Source: Chitinophaga caeni (GTDB lineage: Bacteria; Bacteroidota; Bacteroidia; Chitinophagales; Chitinophagaceae). From it: DNA of 64,000 bases. Under the pieces are notes generated by a model. That model was not told the origin of the DNA. It saw only the letters and a program-made list of their open reading frames with translations, and searched no databases. Below, piece after piece: positions 55,824-64,000 of this stretch. The stretch covers positions 4,039,001 to 4,103,000 of the forward strand of contig NZ_CP023777.1 in assembly GCF_002557795.1 (NCBI RefSeq). Direction: 5' to 3'. The position numbers were made by a program, and so were the translations under genes. The stretch's first letter is position 1; the number at the start of each line of letters is the position of its first letter.

Positions 55824-55854
55824 TTATAGAATTAATTAAACGATCTTAATATGT

Positions 55855-55896
55855 AAAGATCCGGTGTAGATAGCAGTCTCACCGGATCTTTTTTTG
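55855..55896 (+). terminator. Terminator after katG
   Basis: AAAGATCCGGTG (55855-55866) pairs perfectly with CACCGGATCTTT (55880-55891), followed by TTTTTG. Confidence 0.85.
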
Positions 55897-55965
55897 TTGC
55901 CAGCCGTATCATCCCATCCACCCGTTACTTGAATAATACATATCTTTACCGCATAATAACTAGTT

Positions 55966-57312
55966 ATGGGAAAAGTTCTCATTATAGATGATGAGGTTAA
56001 GATCAGGACATTATTAGCCAGGATTATCGCGCTGGAAGGCTTCGAAGTCATCGAAGCTGCCGATGGTAAGTCCGGCATGAGAAAGTTAGAAAACTCGGAA
56101 ATTGATGTAGTTATTTGCGATGTAAAACTCCCCGACTTCAATGGTGTAGAACTTACTAAAGCGATCAAACAGCAGTACCCGGTAATAGAAGTTATCTTGC
56201 TAACAGCCTATGGTAATATCGCGGATGGTGTGCAAGCCATCAAGAACGGCGCGTTCGATTATATTACGAAGGGTGATGATAATAACAAGATCATCCCGCT
56301 ACTCCATAAAGCTTTAGAGAAAAGTAAATTAACCAAGCGGGTATTACAACTGGAGCAACGCTTAAATAAAAAATATTCATTCGATAATATTATCGGCACA
56401 TCAAAAGCTATCCAGGAAGCTATCGATAATGCGAGGAAAGTAGCACAAACGGATGCGACCGTATTATTAACAGGCGAAACCGGTACCGGTAAAGAAGTAT
56501 TTGCCGAATCGATTCATAACGCCAGCGCCAGGCATAAAAATAATTTCGTAGCCATCAACTGCGCCGCTTTTAGCAAAGAGCTCCTGGAGAATGAATTATT
56601 CGGGCATAAAGCCGGGGCATTCACCGGGGCTACGAAAGATAGTAAAGGGATTTTTGAAGAAGCGCACCAAGGCACCGTTTTCCTCGATGAGATCGGTGAA
56701 ATGCCACTTGACCTGCAAGCCAAATTGCTAAGGGTTTTAGAAAGCGGCGAGTTTCTCAAGGTTGGTGACAATAAGGCTACCAAGGTCGATGTCCGTATCG
56801 TGGCGGCAACCAACAGGGATCTGCAAAACGAAATAATTTCCGGCAATTTCAGGGAAGATCTTTATTACAGGATTGCCGTTTTCCAAATCAAATTACCCTC
56901 CCTGCGCGAGCGCATCCAGGACATAGAAACACTCGCCACGTATTTCCTGAAAATATTTGCCAATAAAACGAACAAACGTATTACCAGTATATCAAAAGCA
57001 TATATAGAAGCGCTAAAAAAGCACCATTGGAAAGGAAATATAAGGGAACTTAAAAATGTATTGGAACGCAGCGTCATCCTTACGGACGGTACAGAACTTG
57101 ACACCGGGAGCCTACCTACAGAACTTAGGAGCACGAACCCGGAAGATGCAGATGGCAAATCACCGTCAAGCTTTGAATTAGCGAACGCTGAAAAATTACA
57201 TATCCAGAAAGTACTCAATTATACCGGGGGTAATAAAACGGAGTCGGCACGCTTACTCAATATTGCATTAACTACCCTGTACCGTAAAATAGATGAATAC
57301 AAATTGAAATAA
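55966..57312 (+). CDS. Sigma-54-dependent response regulator (NtrC family), probable regulator of kdp
   Basis: Protein of 448 residues. Receiver domain about 1-120 with phospho-acceptor Asp52 (VVICDVKLPD), Thr80 and Lys102. AAA+ sigma-54 domain about 140-375: Walker A GETGTGKE (170-177), GAFTGA (217-222), the loop that contacts sigma-54, and Walker B FLDEIGE near 240. A Fis-type helix-turn-helix ends the protein (KTESARLLNIALTTLYRKIDEYKL). It immediately precedes the kdp genes, and a -24/-12 promoter with 57431-57445 as core lies between them. This makes it the likely activator in place of the OmpR-type KdpE. It could instead act elsewhere; its kinase would be encoded near kdpD, beyond the window. 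Confidence 0.92.
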   Translation: MGKVLIIDDEVKIRTLLARIIALEGFEVIEAADGKSGMRKLENSEIDVVICDVKLPDFNGVELTKAIKQQYPVIEVILLTAYGNIADGVQAIKNGAFDYITKGDDNNKIIPLLHKALEKSKLTKRVLQLEQRLNKKYSFDNIIGTSKAIQEAIDNARKVAQTDATVLLTGETGTGKEVFAESIHNASARHKNNFVAINCAAFSKELLENELFGHKAGAFTGATKDSKGIFEEAHQGTVFLDEIGEMPLDLQAKLLRVLESGEFLKVGDNKATKVDVRIVAATNRDLQNEIISGNFREDLYYRIAVFQIKLPSLRERIQDIETLATYFLKIFANKTNKRITSISKAYIEALKKHHWKGNIRELKNVLERSVILTDGTELDTGSLPTELRSTNPEDADGKSPSSFELANAEKLHIQKVLNYTGGNKTESARLLNIALTTLYRKIDEYKLK

Positions 57313-57358
57313 ACCCTTTCAAAACGCTAGTGCAAACCCTTTCATTTTGAAAGGGTTT
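57311..57358. repeat. Three copies of AAACCCTTTCA: terminator stem or enhancer sites
   Basis: AAACCCTTTCA occurs directly at 57311-57321 and 57334-57344 and inverted (TGAAAGGGTTT) at 57348-57358. The last two form a perfect 11-bp hairpin followed by TTTATTT, a good terminator for the regulator gene. The first copy overlaps the stop codon and could pair with the same arm. The palindrome centre lies about 110 bases before the predicted kdp transcript start, where an NtrC-type enhancer is expected, so a regulatory role is also possible. Confidence 0.6.
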
Positions 57359-57430
57359 TTTATTTCCAACAGGTCCATTAAAAAGCCAAAACGTAACCCC
57401 ACAAAGCATTTCAAACCACATTACTCCTAA

Positions 57431-57445
57431 TGGAATGCCAATTGC
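57431..57445 (+). promoter_or_regulatory. Sigma-54 (-24/-12) promoter for the kdp operon
   Basis: TGGAATGCCAATTGC keeps the GG and GC pairs with exactly 10 bases between them, and TTGC at -12, against the consensus TGGCACG-N4-TTGC; two of the CACG positions differ. Transcription would begin near 57457, about 19 bases before the first small ORF. An NtrC-type regulator gene lies directly upstream. Confidence 0.6.
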
Positions 57446-57475
57446 CTTACCTGTGTAGATCAAAACTATTTATCG

Positions 57476-57589
57476 ATGCAAAAAAGAATTCGAAAAGCCA
57501 AGGGCATATTAAGTCCATGGACTTTACTCATGACAGTTTACACGGGGATAATCATCGCCGGACTTATTTACAGGTGTTTAAATCATTAA
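57476..57589 (+). CDS. Small single-helix membrane ORF at the head of the kdp operon (37 codons)
   Basis: Starts ATG at 57476 and ends TAA at 57587-57589. The peptide begins MQKRIRKAKGILSPWTLL, strongly basic before a hydrophobic helix (TLLMTVYTGIIIAGLIY), and ends RCLNH. The positive N-terminus predicts an N-in, C-out helix. Four bases separate its stop from the start of the next small ORF, so they are translationally coupled. It begins just after the predicted sigma-54 transcript start. No family is recognised; it may be an extra Kdp accessory peptide or a leader peptide. Not proven to be translated. Confidence 0.55.
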   Translation: MQKRIRKAKGILSPWTLLMTVYTGIIIAGLIYRCLNH

Positions 57590-57593
57590 CAAC

Positions 57594-57674
57594 ATGACAA
57601 TCTTACTGGTAACTATAGGCATATTATTCTTTGTATTCTTTACCTGGACAATTAAAAAGTTTGAAAAATTATGA
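57594..57674 (+). CDS. Small single-helix membrane ORF (26 codons), KdpF-like in form
   Basis: ATG at 57594, TGA at 57672-57674, overlapping the kdpF start by ATGA. The peptide is one hydrophobic helix (MTILLVTIGILFFVFFTWTI) followed by a charged end (KKFEKL). The size, single helix and charged C-terminus resemble KdpF, so it may be a duplicated or additional KdpF-type subunit. The ATGA overlap and the lack of gaps between 57476 and 57748 argue for real genes. Its sequence is not otherwise recognised. Confidence 0.55.
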   Translation: MTILLVTIGILFFVFFTWTIKKFEKL

Positions 57675-57748
57675 TCCTTCTTTTCATAATAGCCATATCC
57701 ATATTTCTATACATGGCATATGTGCTCATTAAACCGGAAAAATTTTAG
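57671..57748 (+). CDS. kdpF: KdpF, small subunit of the Kdp potassium ATPase
   Basis: A 25-codon ORF with ATG at 57671 and TAG at 57746-57748. The peptide is one membrane helix ending LIKPEKF, the C-terminal signature of KdpF (PE-F type ending). KdpF stabilises the KdpABC complex in the inner membrane. It overlaps the preceding 26-codon ORF by four bases and is followed after 34 bases by kdpA. Confidence 0.8.
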   Translation: MILLFIIAISIFLYMAYVLIKPEKF

Positions 57749-57782
57749 ACTAAATCAATAAACATATTAAAGCATTCGAAAA

Positions 57783-59483
57783 ATGAATTCTGAAATTCTT
57801 GGAATAATGCTTATGTATGCCCTGGTAATTGCTTTAGCAATTCCTTTAGGCAAATACATCGGCAAAGTATTCAACCATGAAAAAACATGGTTGGATAAAA
57901 TTTTCAATCCCATAGACAAATGTTTTTACAAGCTTTCTGGTATTGACCCGTTCCGCGAGATGAATTGGAAGCAACACCTATATGCCTTATTGGCAATCAA
58001 TCTCGTGTGGTTCCTCATCTCGATGTTTGTGCTAACAAATATGGGTTGGTTACCATTGAACCCCGACGGCAATCCTTCTATGAGCCCCGATCTAGCTTTT
58101 AATACCACGGTTAGTTTTGTTACGAATACAAACTTGCAACACTACTCGGGCGAAAGCGGGCTTTCATATTTCGGTCAATTGACATTAATGCTATGGCAAT
58201 TTATTAGCGCAGCCAGCGGGATCGCTATTGCTGCCGCGGTGTTCTTTGCCATGCGCGAAAAATCGGCCGCGAAGATGGGAAACTTCCATTTCCTGTTCGT
58301 GAGAACCTGTACGAGGATATTATTCCCGGTAGCCCTAGTTGTAGCATTGCTATTAGTATTCAACGGCACCCCGATGACCTTTTCCGGGCAGGATCATATT
58401 ACTTCCTTGCAAGGAGAGAGCATCCATGTTAGTCGCGGGCCCGTGGCGGCATTCGTAGCGATCAAGCAATTGGGAACGAACGGCGGCGGATTTTTCGGTG
58501 TTAATTCAGCGCACCCGCTAGAAAATCCAAATTACTTTACCAATATCCTTGAAACGGTTTCCCTCTTCCTGCTACCGATAGCAATGCTGTTCGCGATGGG
58601 GTATATATTGAAGAGAAAGAAATTGGCATGGACAATATTCGGAGTAATGAGTATAGGATTTCTATGCTTATTGATCCCGACAGTTGTCAACGAAATGAAC
58701 GGCAACCCGGCTATCAGTCACCTGGGAATCAACCAGCAACTGGGAAGTATGGAAGGTAAAGAGATCCGGTTCGGATCAGCGGCATCAGCATATTGGGCCA
58801 TTAATACCACCTGTACCAGCAATGGTTCCGTAAATGCTATGCATGATAGCCTCACGCCCTTATCGGGAATGAACGCGATGCTGGGAATGATGATTAACTG
58901 TTTTTATGGCGGTGTGGGCGTTGGTTTCCTCAATTTTTATGTATTTATCATACTCGCGGTATTTATCAGCGGCTTGATGGTTGGGCGGACACCGGAATTT
59001 CTGGGTAAAAAAATCGAGGCCAAGGAAATGAAGATCGCCATGATCATCGCCCTATTACATCCATTCCTGATCTTATCGGGCACGGCACTCTCCAGTTACT
59101 TATATCTACAGCATCCCGAAACTTACGCCTCCTGGTTAAATAATCCTGGACACCATGGATTTTCGGAAATGCTATATGAATTTACTTCATCCAGTGCCAA
59201 CAATGGTAGCGGGTTTGAAGGTTTGGGAGATAATACTCCATTCTGGAATATCAGCTGCGGCATCGTGATGCTCCTGGCACGCTACTTACCGATTATTGGA
59301 CCGGTAGCAATAGCGGGAAGCCTGGCAAGCAAAAAGTACATCCCGGCCAGCTCCGGCACACTTAGAACGGATACAGCCACCTTCGGCATGATCGTTTTTG
59401 CAGTTATTATGATCGTTGCGGCCTTATCCTTTTTCCCGGCATTAACGCTTGGGCCGTTATCCGAATACTTTACACTTTATTAA
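57783..59483 (+). CDS. kdpA: KdpA, potassium-binding channel subunit
   Basis: Protein of 566 residues with about ten membrane helices. The four selectivity-filter loops are visible in order: TNLQHYSGESGLSY, GTNGGGFFGVNSAHPLENPN, TTCTSNGSVNAM and SSANNGSGFEGL. They form the K+ path of the KdpFABC complex. Length matches the family (about 557-570). The kdpB start is 10 bases downstream, with no internal terminator, so it is one operon with the small ORFs and the porin. Confidence 0.96.
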   Translation: MNSEILGIMLMYALVIALAIPLGKYIGKVFNHEKTWLDKIFNPIDKCFYKLSGIDPFREMNWKQHLYALLAINLVWFLISMFVLTNMGWLPLNPDGNPSMSPDLAFNTTVSFVTNTNLQHYSGESGLSYFGQLTLMLWQFISAASGIAIAAAVFFAMREKSAAKMGNFHFLFVRTCTRILFPVALVVALLLVFNGTPMTFSGQDHITSLQGESIHVSRGPVAAFVAIKQLGTNGGGFFGVNSAHPLENPNYFTNILETVSLFLLPIAMLFAMGYILKRKKLAWTIFGVMSIGFLCLLIPTVVNEMNGNPAISHLGINQQLGSMEGKEIRFGSAASAYWAINTTCTSNGSVNAMHDSLTPLSGMNAMLGMMINCFYGGVGVGFLNFYVFIILAVFISGLMVGRTPEFLGKKIEAKEMKIAMIIALLHPFLILSGTALSSYLYLQHPETYASWLNNPGHHGFSEMLYEFTSSSANNGSGFEGLGDNTPFWNISCGIVMLLARYLPIIGPVAIAGSLASKKYIPASSGTLRTDTATFGMIVFAVIMIVAALSFFPALTLGPLSEYFTLY

Positions 59484-59493
59484 TTAGACCTTC

Positions 59494-61536
59494 ATGAAAC
59501 ATACGACAAAAAATAAATTATTAGACGCCAAGCTATTGAAAGAAGCATTCATTCAATCCATCCTAAAACTGAACCCGGTAAAGATGGCTAGAAACCCCGT
59601 GATGTTTACCGTATGGGTGGGTACCTTGATCATGATCGGCGTTTGTATTTGGATAGCAGGCGGAGAAGTCCACCAGGGAAGCCTTCCATATAACCTAACG
59701 GTTACCTTTACCCTATTCCTAACGATACTATTCGCCAATTTCGCAGAAGCTATAGCAGAAGCCCGCGGAAAAGCACAGGCAGACAGCCTGAGGAAAACCA
59801 GGGAAGATACGCCTGCAAAGAAAATTCAATTACTCGGTGATGTATTCCTAAACGAGATACACATGGTACCTTCTTCCGAACTGAAAAAAGGTGACCTATT
59901 TATTTGCGAAGCCGGGGATATGGTTCCAGCAGACGGGGAAATAATAGAAGGATTAGCAACAATCGACGAAAGCGCTATTACGGGCGAAAGCGCCCCCGTG
60001 ATTAGGGAAGCCGGCGGCGACAAAAGCAGCGTAACCGGCGGCACGAAAGTACTTTCCGATACGATTAAGGTCAGGGTAAGCGCGGCGCCGGGAGAAAGTT
60101 TCCTCGATAAAATGATTGCTTTGGTTGAAGGAGCCAGCAGGCAAAAAAGCCCTAATGAAATTGCGTTGACAATATTACTAGCAGGTTTTACGCTCGTTTT
60201 CATCATCGTGACGGTCACGCTCCATCCATTCGCAAGGTATGCAAACACGAACATCCCGATTGCTGCATTCATCGCATTATTCGTTTGCTTGATACCGACG
60301 ACGATCGGCGGGTTACTTTCCGCTATCGGTATCGCGGGAATGGACAGGGCCTTAAGGGCCAATGTAATTACCAAGAGCGGCAAAGCGGTAGAAACGGCGG
60401 GAGATGTAGACGTGCTCTTGCTCGATAAAACAGGAACTATTACGATCGGTAACCGTAAAGCAACACATTTTCACCCGGCGGACGGTATTGATGAGAAATA
60501 TTTTGTTAATGCCGTGGTATTGGCTTCTATGTTTGATGAGACACCCGAAGGAAAATCGATCGTGGAACTAGCCGGGATAGCCCCACATTCATTGGGAGTA
60601 GAGCATGCAACAGCCATACCATTTACGGCGGAGACCAGGACATCCGGTATCAATTTCGGTAAAATCCGTATACGGAAAGGAGCTACTGACGCCATCAGGA
60701 AACTGGTAGAGAAAGCCGGGCAAGAATTTCCTGCCGATGTAGATAACCGCGTTAAAGCAATTTCTAGTAACGGCGGCACTCCCCTTGTATTGGCAGAAAA
60801 TGAAATCGTTCTTGGCGTAGTGGAGCTTCAGGATATTATCAAACCTGGTATACAGGAACGGTTTCAAAGATTACATAAAATGGGCATCAGGACCGTGATG
60901 GTAACGGGCGATAACCCGCTAACCGCGCAATACATTGCTACGAAAGCCGGCGTAGATGATTTCATCGCGGAAGCTAGGCCCGAAGATAAAATGCTCTACA
61001 TTAAAAACGAACAGGCCGAAGGGCGCCTGGTGGCCATGATGGGCGATGGCACCAACGATGCTCCCGCATTGGCACAAGCAGATGTCGGCGTAGCCATGAA
61101 TAGCGGTACCCAAGCTGCAAAAGAAGCAGGTAACATGGTAGATCTCGACAATGATCCAACGAAATTAATCGAGGTTGTAGAAATCGGGAAACAGTTATTG
61201 ATGACCCGGGGTACATTAACAACATTTAGTATTGCCAATGATGTTGCCAAGTATTTCGCCATAGTACCGGCACTATTTATTGCGTCTATTCCCGCGTTGA
61301 ACAGGTTAAATATCATGCAGCTACATTCACCTGAAACCGCTATTCTTTCTGCCGTAATTTTCAATGCGATCATCATTCCATTACTGATCCCCCTTGCATT
61401 AAAAGGCGTCACCTATAAACCGATCGGCGCTAGCGCTTTATTAAGGAGAAACCTTTTCATTTACGGTCTTGGTGGTGTACTGGTTCCATTTATCGGGATC
61501 AAGTTAATTGACATACTGGTTTCTTTATTCTTTTAA
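59494..61536 (+). CDS. kdpB: KdpB, P-type ATPase subunit
   Basis: Protein of 680 residues, P1A-type ATPase. Actuator TGES at 163-166, ion-pathway IPTTIGG at 267-273, phosphorylated Asp311 in DKTGTIT, hinge [14 protein letters not shown] in the C-terminal half, and the last helices after about 590. Ser166 of TGES is where inhibitory serine phosphorylation of Kdp has been described in Escherichia coli, so that control may apply. It couples ATP hydrolysis to potassium uptake through KdpA. Confidence 0.96.
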   Translation: MKHTTKNKLLDAKLLKEAFIQSILKLNPVKMARNPVMFTVWVGTLIMIGVCIWIAGGEVHQGSLPYNLTVTFTLFLTILFANFAEAIAEARGKAQADSLRKTREDTPAKKIQLLGDVFLNEIHMVPSSELKKGDLFICEAGDMVPADGEIIEGLATIDESAITGESAPVIREAGGDKSSVTGGTKVLSDTIKVRVSAAPGESFLDKMIALVEGASRQKSPNEIALTILLAGFTLVFIIVTVTLHPFARYANTNIPIAAFIALFVCLIPTTIGGLLSAIGIAGMDRALRANVITKSGKAVETAGDVDVLLLDKTGTITIGNRKATHFHPADGIDEKYFVNAVVLASMFDETPEGKSIVELAGIAPHSLGVEHATAIPFTAETRTSGINFGKIRIRKGATDAIRKLVEKAGQEFPADVDNRVKAISSNGGTPLVLAENEIVLGVVELQDIIKPGIQERFQRLHKMGIRTVMVTGDNPLTAQYIATKAGVDDFIAEARPEDKMLYIKNEQAEGRLVAMMGDGTNDAPALAQADVGVAMNSGTQAAKEAGNMVDLDNDPTKLIEVVEIGKQLLMTRGTLTTFSIANDVAKYFAIVPALFIASIPALNRLNIMQLHSPETAILSAVIFNAIIIPLLIPLALKGVTYKPIGASALLRRNLFIYGLGGVLVPFIGIKLIDILVSLFF

Positions 61537-61547
61537 ACTGACTCAAC

Positions 61548-62099
61548 ATGAAAGCAAATATTTTTTCATCAATAAAACTCACCTTGCTTTGCCTGGTCTT
61601 TTTTTCAGGTCTCTATACTTTGATAGTATATGGAGCTGCCACATTAGCTCCCGGCCAAGGTGAAGGACGAACAATTACATATCAAAACAAGAAATATTAT
61701 ACAAACGTAGGGCAACATTTTACCTCGGAACAATATTTCTGGTCCAGGCCATCCGCGGTAGACTATAATGCAGCCGGCTCCGGCGGCAGCAATAAAGGGC
61801 CTTCAAACCCCGGATACCTCGAAACCGTTGCTGCCAGGATAGATACATTCTTAAAATACAACCCGGGCATAGAAAGGTCAGAAATTCCGGCAGACCTGGT
61901 CACTGCAAGCGGGAGCGGTTTGGATCCGCATATATCAGAGCAGGCAGCTAAAGTACAAATAAAGAGAATCGCACATGCGCGTGGCATCGCGGAAGACGAT
62001 GTACGCAAAGTAGTGGATAACGTTCTCGAAAGACCTTGGTTCGGTAAAGGACACCTAAACGTATTAAAAGCAAACATAGCGCTGGATCAAATCAAATAA
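61548..62099 (+). CDS. kdpC: KdpC, auxiliary subunit
   Basis: Protein of 183 residues with one N-terminal membrane helix (about 9-32) and a soluble periplasmic part: GQHFTSEQYFWSRPSAVDYNAAGSGGSNKGPSNP is the conserved core, and SGSGLDPHISEQAAKVQIKRIAHARG follows. It assists ATP binding and complex assembly. It starts 11 bases after kdpB. Confidence 0.95.
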   Translation: MKANIFSSIKLTLLCLVFFSGLYTLIVYGAATLAPGQGEGRTITYQNKKYYTNVGQHFTSEQYFWSRPSAVDYNAAGSGGSNKGPSNPGYLETVAARIDTFLKYNPGIERSEIPADLVTASGSGLDPHISEQAAKVQIKRIAHARGIAEDDVRKVVDNVLERPWFGKGHLNVLKANIALDQIK

Positions 62100-62117
62100 C
62101 ACGGAAATCATTCATAG

Positions 62118-63197
62118 ATGAAAAAGTATTTAACTATATTATTACTGGTAGTATTTTCAAACAAACTAGCGGCACAATCGCCTGGCAAAGAACCTAAAAT
62201 TCATTGGACTGCATACTTAGAAACCTATTATGCATATGACTTTGGCAAACCTTCTAATCACGAGAAGCCAAGTTTCCTTTATTCATTCAACCGGCATAAT
62301 GAAGTCAATCTAAACCTTGGCTTATTGAAAGCCTCTTATGCCGATGAACGTAGCCGGGCTAATATCGCGATCGGCGCAGGAACGTACATGAACGCGAATC
62401 TTGCTGCCGAACCGGGCGTTTTAAAAAATATTTACGAAGCCAATGCAGGGGTTAAAATTTCCAAGAACAAAAACCTTTGGGTAGATGCCGGGATTTTTTC
62501 TTCCCATATCGGTTTTGAAAGCGCCATCGGTAAAGATTGCTGGACTTTGACCAGGAGTATATTGGCCGAAAACTCCCCCTACTATGAAAGCGGTGTAAAA
62601 GTTTCTTATAATAGCAACAATGGTAAATGGTTTATCAGCGGCTTATTGCTCAACGGCTGGCAAAGAATTTACAGGATCGATGGCAACAATACGCCTGCAT
62701 TCGGTCACCAGGTTAGCTTTATGCCCAACGATAAAATCACCCTGAACAGCAGTTCCTTTATCGGCAATGACCAAGCAGATAGCAGTAAGTTGATGCGCTA
62801 TTTCCACAATTTTTACGCGGTATTTCAGCTCGATGAAAACTGGGGAATCATTACCGGGTTCGATATCGGTTTACAGCAACAAACGAAGGGCAGTAAGCGT
62901 TACAACAATTGGTATGCTCCTGTATTGATCTGCCAATATAAACCGGTAGAAAAGATGCACCTTGCAGCTAGGGCTGAATACTATCACGATCCCAATAGCG
63001 TGATCGTTAGTTCCAGTGATATAAACGGTTGCCAGGTGTGGTCATTTTCGTTGAATTACGACTATCTAATCACGAAAAATATCCTCTGGCGGATAGAAGG
63101 GCGAACATTTTCAAGTAAAGGGGATTTTTTTCAGAAAGAAGGGAGCCCATCCAGCAATAATAATCAATTGATCACCTCTTTAGCAATTTCGTTTTAA
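62118..63197 (+). CDS. Outer membrane beta-barrel porin (BBP2-like) in the kdp operon
   Basis: Protein of 359 residues. A signal peptide ends near LAAQ (20), then about sixteen alternating strands rich in aromatic and polar residues (WTAYLETYYAYDF, NEVNLNLGLLKASY, WFISGLLLNGWQ, GIITGFDIGLQQQT, NILWRIEGRTF), ending TSLAISF with a C-terminal Phe, which fits outer membrane barrel insertion. The pattern is that of the putative beta-barrel porin-2 (OmpL-like) family. Its position between kdpC (18 bases) and kdpD (stop and start overlap in TAATG) suggests it lets potassium or other ions through the outer membrane when the pump is induced. Confidence 0.85.
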   Translation: MKKYLTILLLVVFSNKLAAQSPGKEPKIHWTAYLETYYAYDFGKPSNHEKPSFLYSFNRHNEVNLNLGLLKASYADERSRANIAIGAGTYMNANLAAEPGVLKNIYEANAGVKISKNKNLWVDAGIFSSHIGFESAIGKDCWTLTRSILAENSPYYESGVKVSYNSNNGKWFISGLLLNGWQRIYRIDGNNTPAFGHQVSFMPNDKITLNSSSFIGNDQADSSKLMRYFHNFYAVFQLDENWGIITGFDIGLQQQTKGSKRYNNWYAPVLICQYKPVEKMHLAARAEYYHDPNSVIVSSSDINGCQVWSFSLNYDYLITKNILWRIEGRTFSSKGDFFQKEGSPSSNNNQLITSLAISF

Positions 63198-64000
63198 TGC
63201 CTACTAATGAAAATAGTAATAAAGCATTTCTTGACTTGATTAAAAAATCGAGAAGGGGAAAATTTAAAGTTTACATCGGCATGAGTGCAGGTGTTGGAAA
63301 AACCTACAGGATGCTGCAAGAAGCACATGCATTGCTAAAAAACGGGATAGATGTAAAGATCGGTTTTATCGAAACACATAACCGTTCCGAAACACATGTT
63401 CTACTGGAAGGGTTGCCAATCATTCCCCGGCGTAAATTGTATTATAAAGGGAAAGCTTTAGAGGAATTAGATGTCCAGGCCGTAATTAACTTACGGCCTG
63501 AAGTTGTTATTATCGACGAATTGGCACATAGCAATATAGAAGGCAGTAAGCATAAAAAAAGATGGCAGGATGTAAATGAAATTCTTGATGCCGGCATTAA
63601 TGTAATCAGCGCGGTGAACATACAACATATAGAAAGTTTAAACGAGGACATCAAGGAAATTACCGGGATAGAAGTGCAGGAACGGATACCCGACAGTGTC
63701 ATTTCCCAGGCAGATGAAGTCGTTAATATTGACCTTACTGCCGACGATCTATTAGAAAGGTTGAAAGCCGGCAAAATATATCAACCGGCCAAGATAGAAA
63801 CAGCCTTAAATAATTTCTTTAAAACAGAACATTTGCTCCAGTTGAGAGAACTGGCGCTAAAAGAAGTGGCTTCGCATGTAGAACGCAAGGTTGAAAATAC
63901 GACCAACCGCTATGCCAGCCAAAGACAGGAGCGCTTTCTCGCTTGTATCAGCTCGAATGAGAAAACAGCTAAAACGGTCATTCGTAAAACTGCCCGGCTG
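63197..64000 (+). CDS. kdpD: KdpD, N-terminal sensor part; continues beyond window
   Basis: The reading frame begins with ATG at 63197, overlapping the porin stop by one base (TAATG), and is open to the window edge, 268 codons visible. The KdpD N-terminal domain is clear: Walker A-like GMSAGVGKTYRML at about 31-43, FIETHNRSETHVLLEGLP, and Walker B-like VVIIDELAHSN near 105. The visible part ends in the start of the Usp-like region (ERFLACISSNEKTAKTVIRK). Whether a histidine kinase domain follows cannot be seen; in many Bacteroidota it is a separate gene. The protein senses potassium limitation and would signal, directly or via another kinase, to the upstream sigma-54 regulator. Confidence 0.88.
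   Translation, partial: MPTNENSNKAFLDLIKKSRRGKFKVYIGMSAGVGKTYRMLQEAHALLKNGIDVKIGFIETHNRSETHVLLEGLPIIPRRKLYYKGKALEELDVQAVINLRPEVVIIDELAHSNIEGSKHKKRWQDVNEILDAGINVISAVNIQHIESLNEDIKEITGIEVQERIPDSVISQADEVVNIDLTADDLLERLKAGKIYQPAKIETALNNFFKTEHLLQLRELALKEVASHVERKVENTTNRYASQRQERFLACISSNEKTAKTVIRKTARL

Noticed and set aside
57517..57597. 26-codon ORF starting MDFTHDSLHG overlapping the kdp small ORFs
   Set aside because: It is hydrophilic, out of frame with the 37-codon membrane ORF at 57476 that fits the promoter and spacing better, and has no recognisable feature.

Overview
The window looks like a chromosomal segment of a Bacteroidota bacterium, most likely of the Chitinophagaceae (Chitinophaga-like). 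The grounds are type IX secretion signals on two proteins (a gliding-type C-terminal domain at 24.1 kb and a type A tail at 43.4 kb), a CarboxypepD_reg/TonB-type outer membrane barrel, a sensor kinase with a Reg_prop/Y_Y_Y periplasmic part, promoter-like TAnnTTTG boxes, moderate GC and AT-rich spacers. I see no rRNA, tRNA, CRISPR array, insertion sequence or prophage. Nearly all genes are intact and most gene ends carry a clear stem-loop.

Layout. 0-1.6 kb: tail of a membrane protein and an O-methyltransferase. 2.0-5.7 kb: a NarL-type response regulator and a large sensor kinase that converge and overlap at their stops. 6.3-8.5 kb: NfeD-like protein plus flotillin. 8.6-15.2 kb: a glycolipid-binding-domain protein, a DUF92 membrane protein, a TetR regulator divergent from a FabF-type ketosynthase with a likely shared operator, and a lipoprotein alkylsulfatase. 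15.6-23.9 kb: TonB-family barrel, SRPBCC protein, GlxA-type regulator, methyltransferase, an orphan membrane-anchored protein, a small lipoprotein and a class D beta-lactamase. 24.1-35.0 kb: one 3659-residue surface protein with 22 DUF11-type repeats. 35.5-46.3 kb: carboxylesterase and dehydrogenase pair, exported VOC protein, P2A-type cation ATPase, DUF3472/ricin-lectin secreted protein, SRPBCC protein, GH5 lipoprotein and a basic-secretory-protein peptidase. 46.8-51.6 kb: a stress/redox neighbourhood (small orphan, flavin-binding PNPOx-like protein, universal stress protein, DinB protein, Crp/Fnr regulator, seven-haem cytochrome, dodecin) with several Crp/Fnr-type palindromes. 51.7-55.8 kb: a HEAGH-motif protein, a RibD-C/DHFR-like reductase and catalase-peroxidase KatG.

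56.0-64.0 kb is the most coherent system: a high-affinity potassium uptake (Kdp) locus. A sigma-54-dependent NtrC-type response regulator is followed by a terminator-like or enhancer-like repeat, a good -24/-12 promoter, then a chain of three tiny single-helix membrane ORFs (37, 26 and 25 codons, the last being KdpF), then kdpA, kdpB, kdpC, an outer membrane porin and the start of kdpD, all tightly spaced. Two of the tiny ORFs are not a known Kdp subunit and are the best candidate for something undescribed here. The proposed control (NtrC-type and sigma-54 instead of OmpR-type KdpE) is inferred from motifs and gene order.
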